A DNA stretch of 64,000 nt from Trissonchulus latispiculum (Eukaryota > Nematoda > Enoplea > Enoplida > Ironidae). Position 1 is the stretch's first letter. Each line of letters begins with the position of its first letter. The translations under genes were made by a program, and so were the position numbers. Positions 24,872-35,870 of the stretch are shown here, in pieces. The stretch spans positions 18,232 through 82,231 of the forward strand of contig JASAND010022374.1 of the NCBI GenBank assembly GCA_030248195.1. The letters run 5' to 3'. The notes under the pieces were generated by a model that ran no database searches, was not told the origin of the DNA, and saw nothing but the letters and a program-made list of their open reading frames with translations.

Positions 24872-25280
24872 TATCTTTTGCACGTGAAGCTCAAGGCTCT
24901 TTTTGGCCTGGAGTTTAGTTGGGGACTCAGATTAATGATAATGGCGAAATATTGCGCCCAACTGACCAACTTTTTGATAAATTTCAGGGACGAAACTTGG
25001 CGACTTTTATAAAATTCAAGGTTTACACGTAAACGTAACCAAAGGAACAGATAATTAAGGTACGATTTCAACTCGCTCAAAAATTGGATAAAAGGTGTCA
25101 AAATTAAACCAGTCTAGACTTATATGAAATAGATAAACTTACAAGAGATTACTTTGAGCGAAATAATTTCTTTAGGCTGGTTAATAATTGTTTATTATTC
25201 CCTTGTTTTTGGGCCCCTCACTTTTGATTTTGACTTAAACTTTTGGCCGAAAATAAGGGACGCTACCTACAAGTCTTAGC

Positions 25281-25346
25281 AACAATTGCTCCTTGTTGCC
25301 AGAAACTCCTTGTCCTCACTTGACCAAGGGCAAGGGAGCAATTGTT
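25281..25346. other. Inverted repeat AACAATTGCTCC / GGAGCAATTGTT
   Basis: A perfect 12-bp inverted repeat (25281-25292 and 25335-25346) with additional partial pairing (GTTGCC / GGGCAA) inside. It could be a stem in a transcript or an old element end. It lies in a stretch with no gene. Confidence 0.5.
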
Positions 25347-26159
25347 AGAAAAAATATGCACAAAACAATTCCACGTAATTTATAGCTAAACAAAAATTAT
25401 ATTAATGAATTTTACGTACTTAACTACCTAGGAATAACTTCTTTCCGTTTAATTTAATTTATGTTTGAGGGAGTTAGGCCACCTCCAAACCATTAGAGAT
25501 GGAGAAAAGTGTATACTAACTCTCCTCTGGAGAGGCAATTCTTCTGCTGGACTAAGGCCAACCTAAAGTTCAGGCGAGGACAACCTCACGTGTGGGGAGG
25601 GATGAATGGCCGTAGTAGCAAAGGCTTACTACTACGGTGTTTGGAAGTCAGACAGCTTCCCAGACAATGGGACTGGACTTAACACAAAGGTTTTGTAAGT
25701 CATAAGTTAGAACAGGCCTTCCTTCAAATTGTCTAAACTCCTCAGTCGTCTACCTTTCTGTCTATTGAGCGGTGTTCTCTAAGGGCTCTCCGGGTTCACC
25801 CTTATAATAGCTTGCTTCGTTGTGTCCGCTCCGGTTCCACCTACTCTCCCCCCAGTGGATTGCTGTAAAGGTATGGCCGTATGTGTGTTTGTTTGTTTGT
25901 TGTATTGTATGACTGGGTCTGATGTATGTGTGCACTGTTTATTAAATCATTTATTCAACTGTGCTCTGTTATATTGGTAGTTAGGTTTAGCTGCTTAGCC
26001 TAGGTAGGTTGGATCATCAACTTTATCATCATCATCAACAACGGTTTGACGAGGCATCACCTGCCTGGTTTCTGACGGCCAGGCACGTTATCTATTGTGT
26101 AGCAGCGCCCCCGACAATTACTCGCCGGATAGCCAGTCGGTCTATAATCAGCATTTGGT
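25347..26159. other. Non-coding stretch, possible decayed LTR-like sequence
   Basis: Begins TGTTAG near 25344 and has a CGACA end near 26118, of about solo-LTR size, but no target duplication and no primer-binding site follow. No open frame. Left unassigned. Confidence 0.25.
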
Positions 26160-28289
26160 ACGGCTTACACTGAATACTGTATACTGAATCCAGTACAGCT
26201 TTGGTGACAAGAAGAATTGCCAAGGGGAATGCTAAGCTCAAACTAACTGCCACCTAATATATACTCTTTTCCTGCTGGAATATTTCAGTGATTCTATTTG
26301 CGGCATGTATTGCTAATCCACCGTCCAGCAATTCTATTAACATATTAATTCACTAAATTTCAATTGACACATTCGACATCGCTTGGTCGGAAATCATAAC
26401 TAGTTTCTTTTCTTAGCACAGAGCAAAGCATAATGAGCAAGGTGGATGCTTCTAGTGCTCTTAGGTACTTGAGTCCAAAAGTCAACGATTTTTGATATTC
26501 TAAGTTTAGAAAGAGTTACTGGTCCTGGCATCAGACAGTATCACAAAATGTTTGAGTGATCGTGTTTTCGATGCGGAGGTACCGATAGCGACAACCTCCC
26601 GCCAAAACAACATTCTTGTGAACGACAAATTGAACTGTATACTCCGTTCACTGATGCTGTTCAATTAGGCACACGTTTAAGTAAATACGAAACAACAACA
26701 ATTAAGATTAGCTTTTATAATTTGTATAGCTCTTCTCTTCCAGCTTGTCTTTCCTTTCTCGCGTTTAACTGTTTCCTGACAAGCATGGAGTACAAAGGTG
26801 AGCGTCCGCCTGCGCAGTAGTTATAAGGTAGACCTTAATTACTGAATTACGCGGAACTTAATGGCAGTATCGCCTGGGGATCGTTTTTCTTGACCTTCGT
26901 CTCTCAGTCTCTTAACAGCGGTTTGTAGAAAGCCCAACTTATGGGCTACAAATGGTTAGACCCTAGCCGAAAGGAACACACTTTTCTTAACGAGTTAAGA
27001 AACAAACAAGGATAGTATTATCCCTTTGTATTTTCTGGAAAGGTCAATACCGGAAGGAATGGAACGACTTAGGAGTGCACAGAAAAGATAAAACCAGCGT
27101 GAATGAAATGCACCTCCAATTCGAAATAAACGAAGTTCACAATGATGTATTAACTTTCAATAGGTAGAACATCGCTGAAATCAAAAGTTTGCATGGGAAC
27201 AATGAGACCCCCAGCTCTTTCTAGTATCTTAAGCCTGTAAAGACGCTCGTCATATTGAGGCCGAAATCACGGGGGTGGCTTACCATTGTTAACCATGTGT
27301 TTGAACTATAACGCTTCTGATTGGATACTTGCTTTCCTCAGTCAAAATTATATACATGCACAAAGCATCTCCCTCAGAGATCCGAGAGGGGTGCCACTGC
27401 GTGGTAAACCATGTGTTTACATGCGGATTAACTAAGATGAATCTAAGTGGCTGCTATCGCTTCATTTTGCAGATAAGTCTCATTTCAATGAGATTCATTT
27501 TAGTTCAATCAAACTCTTACAAACACATGGTTAAGAACGAGCGTCTCGCAAATTAAAAGAACTTGAAAGTGTGCTGAGTGTCCTACTCTTCCTTTAAACT
27601 CTTCCCTTCCCAATAAAACCGACAACCTCTTACTCCTGCCTGGATTTCACAAAAACTTCCCCAATCCAAGTAATGAGCTAACTTCTGAAAGAGTCATGGA
27701 TAATTATAGTGTGGGTAATGTTGTTTTCTTCCTGTTCATTTTTCAAGCATACCTACTAATTATGGGGGCAGACACTGTTGGGCCGATTTGCGGTGCTTCT
27801 CCGAGTTTGCTCATTTTCACGTATGGATTTTGTGGTTATCGAGCTAAATAAAACAAAAAGTTAATTTTGTTTTATTGTTCGGCGATTTCCTCAAAAGTGA
27901 CCTGCTCTTAGGGAAGTGAAGTTAGGGTAAAAAGACTGTGGAAAATCCTCTCAGCACATGAAATTATGTATTAAATGAAATTTAAATTCTTAAAGTCCAA
28001 CATTTTTTGAAACCGGAAAATAGAAGCTGTTCTTAATTTATTTCTTAAACATTCTTCAGCATTAGACTTCGCATAGAACATCCTAAAATAATGTGTTACC
28101 TTATAGACTCTTGCTTATAGTTAAGAACTCATATACTTCATCCATAAAGCATATGTACATAACACATGAATGAAAAATTCTGCAATAGCGCAGAAATTGC
28201 CGAAAGGGAAAAGTAGCTGCCTTAAAATTTGAATTCTTCAAGAAAGCAGTAATTCTATCAAAGAATATAAGTCCTCGTGTAAATTAATT
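26160..28289. repeat. Old duplication block followed by unassigned non-coding DNA
   Basis: 26160-26560 weakly matches 11230-11600 (ordered words around CTCAAACT.ACTGCC and TCTGGCATNAGAC). 26600-28289 has no recognisable gene; the longest frame (27329-27556) has no family resemblance. Confidence 0.35.
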
Positions 28290-28605
28290 CTATTACTGAA
28301 CATATTTCAAATGGGACTTCTGCTGTGTTTCCGAGCTTGCTGCCACTTGTCGCTACCATCTGACTAATAAACAGATCCTATTACTTCCCCTTCCGATTTC
28401 ACGATCGGGGAGAAATTTCCACCTGTCTTAGTCGATTCTTAGTGATTAGAAAAGTCAACATCTCTATTCAGATATGCTAGATATATAATAAGGCACAAAT
28501 TAACATTAGTCTGGCATTAGAACTAACTCACATTATAGCAAGGTTCAATAGTTTGTTCTGGTACTAAATTACAACAGTCTTTTTCTGGTTTTAGACTTGC
28601 TGCGG
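28290..28605 (+). repeat. Old segmental duplication block (partner of 11230-11640)
   Basis: The words TTTCCACCTGTC, CGATTC.TAG.. and ACATTAGTCTGGCATTAGA appear in the same order as in 11400-11640. It lies upstream of GPCR copy 2, whereas its partner lies downstream of copy 1, consistent with a tandem duplication junction between the two receptor copies. Confidence 0.5.
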
Positions 28606-28689
28606 GAAACTCAAGATCGGACATAAGCAGTTTTTGAATAAAATACGATTGAATAAACTAAATAAATAAAATTTTTTGCCATAATTTAG

Positions 28690-29496
28690 ATGTAGGCCGG
28701 TGATTCTTCCGGATACGCACACTTGACACTAAACTAAAGTGCACTCAATGCATCTACTTCCGCAGACGCACACTAGAATTTAGGGAGAAATATTTCTTGG
28801 ATTTCTCCCTTGATTCCGAAAGGTATCTACCTCCGTAGACGCACACTATGTACATCATTCGCTGAGAATTTTGAAACTCCTTACTTAGAATAATATTATA
28901 GTTTTATATGCACAAAATAATGTCACCATATAAAAAACCATTGTTCATTGCAACTAAAATATCAGTCATAAGGTAAGATTATCAGAGTATCAATTATAAA
29001 ATTGTTATAAAATTTTCTGCATTTTATTAGATTTTAAAAATGTCAAATATTAGTGAACATAAATGTTTGAAAAATTAGAAGAACTTGTGTCGGGGGCGGA
29101 AAAATTGTTTTATAAAATACACTTTGAATTAATTTTGTTTATAATTTTATAATAAATTTAATTATTTATAATAAATTTTATAATTGATACTTTGATAATC
29201 TTATCATATGACTGATATTTTAGTTGCAATGAACAATGGTATTTTTATATGGTGACATTATTTTGTGCATACCTATAAAAAACTATAACTTTATTTTCTA
29301 AGTAAGGAGTTTCAAAATTCTGAGCGAGTGATGTACATAGTATACGTCTACGGAAGTAGATACCTTTCGGAATCAAGGGAGAAATCCAAGAAATATTTCT
29401 CCCTAAATTCTAGTGTGCGTCTGCAGAAGTAGATGCATTGAGTGCACTTTTCTTTAATGTCAAGTGTGCGTATACGGAAGAATCACCATGTAGGCC
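28690..29496. mobile_element. 789-bp MITE with 9-bp target duplication
   Basis: The element is 28699-29487, flanked by ATGTAGGCC at 28690-28698 and 29488-29496. The termini GGTGATTCTTCCG / CGGAAGAATCACC pair perfectly and the arms are inverted copies for about 300 bp. Three subterminal copies of CTTCCGnAkACGCACAC, spaced about 60-75 bp apart, occur in the left arm and are mirrored in the right, as transposase-binding sites often are. A 9-bp duplication is typical of Mutator-like elements, so a MULE-type MITE is my best guess. No transposase. Confidence 0.8.
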
Positions 29497-29729
29497 CGTG
29501 TAGCAAGTTTGTGTGTCTGGGCATTTAATTAATCGTGACTTCATTTAATCATTGAAGTCCGAGTACCCTTTCAATAATGCCGCTTATTGTTACAATATGC
29601 CAGCCAGACAATAACGAAAAGGCCAAGGTGTCAGAACAGAACAAAAGTCAAAGAGAATAGAAAAGAGAACAGCAGAAGAGAAAAAGCCAGAAATATGTCT
29701 TAAAATTCTTAAAACTCTAACATATTAAA

Positions 29730-29990
29730 ATTTATTTGCAGCAAAATTCTGAGCCTAATTATTTTTGCTGAAACTTTTCTTTCCACATTATTACCTTTAA
29801 CACACTTTTTGTAAGAAGTTCTTTCATTTTTATTACAATATTAATATCGGTAAACTTCTTTCTGCTTCAGCTGCAGAGCATAACTGGAAAGGGTTTCCTG
29901 TTGTGATTGAAAATTTGCAGGACTTCCGTTTTCTGAAATATTAGGTAAACATGATTCTTCCCTTCTTCGGTTTTGTGACAAGCTTTCCCA
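29730..29990 (+). repeat. Duplicated GPCR upstream block, copy B
   Basis: Partner of 1045-1310. It lies about 220 bp upstream of the second receptor's start codon. Conservation outside the exons suggests a promoter or untranslated exon that moved with the gene. Confidence 0.55.
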
Positions 29991-30212
29991 ATATTAGCTC
30001 TTCGCATCTGAACTTGTGTCGCCGGTGCAAGCAGAATCGGTTTGGTGTAGGTGCAAAAGTGTTCACCGATTTTTGTAATAAAAGACCTGCAAGAATAGGT
30101 TAAAAATGTGCTGTCAAAGTCACAACGTAGCTTTGATACCAATGTATATAATATTTTAGATTGCTTTCCAGAATTAATCTGTCAATTTTATGAAGATGTG
30201 CATAGCCTTGTA

Positions 30213-32269
30213 ATGGACACTCCCTACAAAATTAGTACCATTGTTTATGCCAGCACATTGGGCATTGCTTCAGCCATCGGAATTGTAGGAAATATACTGG
30301 TAATAAAATCGTAGGCCAATTGTACAGTTTTTGTCCTAAACAGTTACCTAACTTTTTATAATTAAATAATTCTATGAGCATACGTTGACAGAAAACTAAT
30401 ATTTATAAACATTTTCCGTGATATTATTTTCAATTTTAGCTACTGATGAATCAAAATAAAAATTTCAATTTCCAAATCTAGTAAATCTTTTGTTTAAGAC
30501 AGTGCTAAGTCTGACACTGATTAGAGCGAACCGAGTGCGGCACAACACCTTCATAGTGAATCTTGCCTTGGCTGATCTGCTGGTCACTGGTGTTGTAATG
30601 CCTTCCAGTATTGCAGGTACATAACGAATGGAAAGTTTCCCAGTCAAAACTACGCAAACAAAAACAGGGAAAACATTTTATGTAAAGCATTGTGTGTAAA
30701 ATTCTGTTGGTGTAGAAAATAACGGATCTATTAGGAAAGTATAGGCCTATAGGGACATAGGGACATAGGGCCTCCTATAGGGACATTTTCAGAAAAAGAC
30801 CAGAGTAAATTCGCTTTTATCTCGTCTTAAAAACCACCGTTTACTGTCAAGATATGCTTTAATGGCTATGAATTTTTGATGATTACAATTTAACTTTCAG
30901 CTAGTTCCTATAGCTATAATTTTAGGAGTAGTTTTGGGCAGAGACTATTTTGAGGAACATTCCACATTGTGCAAAACCCTGGCGAGTATTTGTGCACCCG
31001 GATGTTTGGCATCCATGTACACCATTGGTTGGATTTCTGCCAGCAGGTGAGAAATTTGGTGGTGGTAAATTAGCGTAAAAGTCTGGTTTGCCTTTGCTGC
31101 TACTTTTTACGATTTAGCAACAACGAGTGGGAAGGATTTTTGTGATTTTTTTCGAAACCCAAAGAAAACCGATGGGACGAGAAATGTCTGGGCCGGGATT
31201 TTGCTGGAAACGGAAAATAATGTTTTTGGTAAGACTGCGCCGTTTGAGGAATCTAATTTGTTCGGTTCAGGTCTGTATATTTTACTGTAATCTTAAAAGT
31301 AGATTTTAGCTTATCCTGGGGCTGGACAAACAAGGCAAACGATAACGTAAACTTTCTGTTGCAACTCAAAACAATATTTGTTCCCTCAAATTTTCAGTTT
31401 TTACCCCGCATTTGTATCAAAAATATGAATGGTACCGGTGCAGCAGTTTGAAATTTCAGTTAAAAGCAGATCCTTACTATAAAATCTTACAGCATCTAAA
31501 CTTCACTATTTTCAGATACTACTACATTTGTCATCATCAGAAGTATATAAAGCTGTTTACTCGACGAAAAACGGCCGTCTACATTGCATCGATTTGGTTC
31601 ATGTGCTTTGCCTTGCACTTACCCAACCATGTGGGCTGGGGTAAACCGCGCTACAGTCGCGGATTTCGCCTCTGTACCCTAGACATGGAAGTCCGGTCCT
31701 ACAGTATCTTCTATGGCGTCTGCCTCCTGATCGCAATCGCGATAACGTTCAGCTTCTACACTAGAATCTACCTACGCATCCGACACAGCTATCTGCCAAA
31801 GCGAATTATTCTGGGCTCAAAATCTCGCCACGAGCAGCGTAGGGTTCTGGATGAAATCAAACTGATCAAAACTTCGTTTAAAATCTTCATTCTCTACATA
31901 GCTTCTTGGATGCCGGCAGCCTATCTGTTTCTACACGGGATTGACGAGTCTATTCCAATTCCAGTCTATCTATTTGGCGCCTTTGCAGCCCACGGAAATA
32001 GTACGTGGAACTTTTTCGTCTACTACGTTGACAATGAGAACTTTCGACGTCAGTTTAGACTTACAGGCAAACGTCTGTTGCAGTGCGGTCGAAAGTCAAG
32101 AAGTCGAAAACGGGTTCAAACGGCCGGATCCAGTTTCGAGCAAAGCGGATCGAAGCACAGTCTAAGTCGCTCCATCTGTAGAGATCTGACGATTCAAAAT
32201 AACGATACTGTCGAATCCTTACTGACGCCGCCTCAGCTGAAGAAAATTACTTTGCAAGTTACGATATAA
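30213..32269 (+). CDS. Class A GPCR, melatonin-receptor/Tre1-like, copy 2 (4 exons, 359 aa)
   Basis: Exons 30213-30299, 30499-30616, 30926-31046 and 31516-32269 (TAA stop). Donors are CTG|GTAATA, CAG|GTACAT and CAG|GTGAGA; the first acceptor is the weaker TTTAAG, the others TTTTAG and TTTCAG. The predicted protein has seven hydrophobic segments with N27 (TM1), D55 (TM2), C84 (TM3), S108-R109-Y110 for DRY, W136 (TM4), C162 (ECL2), S-W240-M-P242 (TM6) and N274-F-F-V-Y278 for NPxxY. Intracellular loop 3 is basic (KSRHEQRR). The C-terminus ends QVTI, again a class II PDZ-type end. Introns total under 1 kb versus almost 5 kb in copy 1, so this copy is free of large insertions. Expected to act at the plasma membrane through G proteins; the ligand is not inferable. 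Convergent with the TRMT10A-like gene 461 bp downstream. Confidence 0.88.
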
Positions 32270-32705
32270 GTCGGCTTCGAACGGTTGGAATGCCTGTCAT
32301 CATGAATTTCTCGCGATAGCAAACGTTATACTGATACGGTGATGATTTTTTACTGACTCTTGCGGTACATAACTGCAACAATCTACAATTTCCCGGTGTA
32401 CGTACACCATGTACACTTTATAAATACACGACCAGACATTGAGAATCCAAGATTTCAGACCTGGGCCCGACTTCGCCCGCGGGTGCCCGGTCCCTAGCAC
32501 CTTAGACTATACCGACCTGGCTCGCAAACACGAATTCTGTTATCTATTCCGGTTAACCTATCCAACTACAAAAGACTAGGTAACAACTAACCAACTGCGG
32601 CCATCACACCGAGTGAACAAGCCTTTATTTCTTCACAATATATCACAGAAAAAATTACACAACTGTTATACAATAACAGCATTATCCGGGACTATATGCC
32701 ACATC

Positions 32706-32711
32706 TTTATT
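32706..32711 (-). terminator. Poly(A) signal AATAAA of the TRMT10A-like gene
   Basis: AATAAA on the minus strand, 20 bp after the TAA stop at 32731. It is the only canonical signal that close to the stop. Confidence 0.55.
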
Positions 32712-32730
32712 CTAACTACTATAGTATCTG

Positions 32731-34959
32731 TTATGTAGCATTGAGTTCATTAAATTCTTCATCATTCGGTTCAGCTGACGACGAAGAACTCGTCGTGACT
32801 GATGCCGCTTTCAGGGCCGGCTGTTTTCGTTTCGGAATCGCATCAAAGAAGGCCCGTTCCCAGTCCTGGTGCAGCGACCAGCCCAGTAGAATCTCAAAGA
32901 CCTGATTTATGGTCAGGACTTTCCGAGTCTTCATGTCCAGATAGTCCTGGATCGGGAGTTGGGCATGGGAGACCCCGGCCGACTCCGCCAGTCGATGACA
33001 GAGACCTTTGTGATGGTTGTGGTCCACAAGACCGCCTGAAATATGGAATGGGAGGGAACTGTCAAAAACTCATGAGAAATTGAAAAACAGTATGACGCTT
33101 AGAACTCAAATTAGAAAAACTTCACAAGTAGCTAGCTGCCAAACTGCCCCCCCCGCTCAAAAGAATGAACTGAGGCGGCCAGCTTAAATATAGGCTTTGA
33201 AATACAGTTTTTAAGGAAATCAGCAAAGGTAATTTAAAATGCACACAAAACAGTACCATTTTCCAACGTAAAGTCTGTCTCTCCGCTATGCTAAATATTT
33301 CACACAAACTTAAGCATCCACTTCGAAGAGTACCAGAAACTGGCAAGAGTATATAAATAATATAAGATAAGAGTGTGACGACAACTGATAGGCTCTCAGT
33401 TATCAGCTTCAGGCGTCATGCTCTGCCCGCTCCGAATGGATTTTCTGACTTGTATCACTGTGTCATATGACATAAAGTGTCAACATTGACATAAACGTTG
33501 AGTTAGTTACCAATCACATAGAGGGTATCTGGCTCCAGCTGTCTCAGGGTATAGGGCGACTCTGAACTGAGATAGACAATCTGAGTCAGCGGAAACTGGG
33601 GAAGTTGAGCATAACCTTCCCGGTGAAAGTGAACATCCCAATGGGCACTCCCGTCCATGGCATCGAAAACGGTTCGAGAAGGCCCGGCGAAACTGGTCAC
33701 ATGGAACTGGAGCGGCGCGGGGGCGCGACGGTTGGCCGCATAGCAGAACTGCAGTTGACGTATGGTCTGGAAAACAAGAGGCACAGCACACAGTAACCCC
33801 AGTGATGGAAATAGCAAATACGTACGTACATGCGGACAATGCAACAGGCACTTCGCTGCAGGGAATTGAAGAATTGTACCTAAGCGTCCACAGCGTCCTA
33901 AACGTCACTTTCAATACGCTGAAATTTTCAAACTGCTTTCAGACGGACAAAGGTTTGGATTTCACAAAACTAAACACACCTTGACATTGACAAAACAGAT
34001 ACGTACAAAAATTTACAGAGACCCCTGCTCCCCCCCCCCGGTTACCTGTGAAATTTCCTTTTCGGACATGAACTCATCAAAGCTCATGTCAACAGCCACA
34101 TGAACTCTGGAGATAGAGAGGGCCATCTTGGCCCGTTTGCAGGCCTTTCGACTCAGCCGACCTTCCAAATCGAGTCCCTGCGCTCGGGCCTCGCGACGTC
34201 GCCGCTTCACTCGCTCTCGCTCCTGCTTCCGTCGTTCACCCCGGCGAGCCAGATAGCGTTCTCGACGGGCCAGACGTTTCTGTTGGTTCTTGGATAGCTC
34301 TGTCAAAGAAGAAGGGTCGGTCGGTCTCTCCGAGTCACGTGGGAAAGGGTCGGTTTCGATGGCATTGGCTGTCAGGTCAGAAGCGGCATCCTAGAACAGA
34401 AAAAAGTCGCCACTACAACTAGAAACTGTAGGGGAAAAGCACAAAAAGATAGAGAAGTATCACTAAAACCCGAAACATTTGGGCATGAGGTGGGAATCAA
34501 ACCCACATCCTTCGGTTTGGTATGGATGGACGTTGTACCACTCAGGTATAAAACTATGTCAACGACAAGCTTAAGCAGCTGGTGCATCCTGGCAGTAGAA
34601 GTCTGCTGCAAGAACTTGGAGAAACAAACTGTTGAAACTGGTTTCTGTTTCCTAACTTGAACCCTGAACAAAATTCCCAGGAAAACATCCTCAAAAGTTT
34701 TGGAAGGCTGGGAGAAACACTCTGAGCAGAGTTGAGCTCCTGGCTCCGGTGATAGGGGAAGCAATCCCAGGTCATGAACAGACATTTCCCGAAAACAACT
34801 GACTTTACACAAATAACAGTTTCCAACAAAATTGAACACTACTTCAAAGGCAGTCGCTGAAATTTCAGAAGAAAATGTTGTCGTAGTGTATCCTACCTGA
34901 TGGCCGTTTGAGCTAGGACTTGGCACAGCAGCCGAGGTTGCTGGTAGTTCCGTGGCCAT
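32731..34959 (-). CDS. TRMT10A: TRMT10A-like tRNA (guanine-9-N1)-methyltransferase (4 exons, 322 aa)
   Basis: Exons on the minus strand: 34959-34897, 34390-34046, 33766-33511 and 33035-32731 (stop TAA). Splice sites: CAG|GTAGGA, TTCTAG|GAT, CAG|GTAACC, TTCCAG|ACC, TTG|GTAACT and TTTCAG|GCG. The product has an acidic/Ser-rich start, LSKNQQKRL at the head of a long Arg/Lys helix (about residues 45-95), then the SPOUT methyltransferase fold with [20 protein letters not shown] and [14 protein letters not shown]. The Asp in VDHN (about residue 226) matches the conserved aspartate implicated in catalysis in yeast Trm10. The family methylates N1 of G9 in tRNAs using SAM. At 322 aa it is close to human TRMT10A (339 aa); a serine-rich acidic tail follows the fold. 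Intron 1 carries a tRNA-Gly-like relic. Confidence 0.92.
34481..34551 (-). pseudogene. tRNA-Gly-like relic in intron 1 of the TRMT10A-like gene
   Basis: On the minus strand: an A-box-like ACCTGAGTGGTACAACG, an anticodon region containing ATACCAA (possible ACC anticodon), a perfect T arm GTGGG-TTTGATT-CCCAC, and 3' CTCATGCC. The 5' acceptor strand does not pair with the 3' strand. It is a tRNA-derived fossil or SINE head, not a functional tRNA. Confidence 0.45.
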
Positions 34960-35092
34960 TTCAAAAACTGCACAAGAAATCTGAATCGATACAATGAATA
35001 AGACCAATTAACAGGATACTAACTAAACTGAAACCAAAAATGTTACTGCTACTGATGATTACGTAGGTTAAAAGTTAGGATAAGTTAAATCT

Positions 35093-35870
35093 GGGCTTAT
35101 TCTAAGGAATTTTTCTTGGGGGCTCTTTGGGGGGGCCCCTCTGGGGGCGAGTCATTCTGGGGGGGGGGCGAAATTTCAGGGTATTTTTTAGGGATTTTTT
35201 TTCGGGGGGGGGCTTCCCGGGGCCCCCCCGGGCCCGGGGGGGGAAGAAATTTTCGGGGGGGGGGAAGATTTTTTTTGCAAAAATGAGCCAAAAAATGGTA
35301 TTTTGTGGCGTATTTTGCATGGTGAAACGCAAACAGTTCTCAAAAATGCCAGGATTTAAGCTAAAAATAGCTATTTTTTTGAAAAAATCTCCGGCGAAGC
35401 CGGAAATTTTTTGAAAATTGGCCTATTTTTGGCAAAAATTTGGGCCTCCAAAAAATCCCGGAGGGGGGGAAGCAAAAATCCCGGGAGGGGGCGATTTCGG
35501 GGGGGGGGGAAGGCATTTTCGGGGGGGGGGAAGGTCAATTTCGGGGGGCCCCCCCTGTAAAAAATACCCTGAATTTTTCCTAAATTTTTCTAAAAACATG
35601 CTAAAAATAGCGCTGTTTTTATAGTAATCCCCAAAAAAGTTCGTTTTTAATGCAAAAATAGCGCTTAAATAGGCAAAACTCGACTAAAAATCTCCGGCGA
35701 AGCCGGAAAATTTTTGAAAATTTGGCCTTCTGAGCGATTTTTTCAGGGCAAAAGTTGGTACCAAAAGGGGCACCCACTTTTTGGGGGGGCCGATTTTGGG
35801 GGGGGAACGAGTTTGGGGGGAGGGGTGATTATGGCGGGGCCCCCACCCCCCTCCCCACTAGAATAAGCCC
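35093..35870. mobile_element. G-tract MITE with GGGCTTATTCTA termini
   Basis: Terminal inverted repeats GGGCTTATTCTA (35093) and TAGAATAAGCCC (ends 35870). The interior has long G runs and two copies of the hairpin TCCGGCGAAGCCGGA (35390-35404, within the nested element; 35693-35707). A second MITE (35177-35571) is inserted in it. No target duplication recognised. No coding potential; glycine-rich frames are artefacts of the G runs. Confidence 0.65.
35177..35571. mobile_element. MITE with CAGGGTATTTTTTA termini, nested
   Basis: Starts CAGGGTATTTTTTA and ends TAAAAAATACCCTG, flanked by similar AAATTT-type bases. Its body (G tracts plus AATGAGCCAAAAAATGGTA...) matches the element at 54140-54476 in reverse orientation, so both belong to one family. 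Confidence 0.75.

Noticed and set aside
25341..26118. Possible solo LTR (TGTT...GACA)
   Set aside because: No matching target duplication, no primer-binding site and no internal retroviral-type genes nearby; ends could be chance.
26855..26885. GGCAGTATCG word resembling the 5' part of U4 snRNA
   Set aside because: Flanking bases do not match U4 and no Sm site or stem structure follows.
30108..30314. 68-codon frame beginning upstream of GPCR copy 2 exon 1
   Set aside because: Copy 1 conserves the protein only from MDT(S/P)YK onward; the upstream extension is not shared, so the start is placed at 30213.
33503..33914. 135-codon minus-strand frame overlapping TRMT10A-like exon 3
   Set aside because: It is the alternative frame of the exon whose other frame matches TRMT10A; shadow only.
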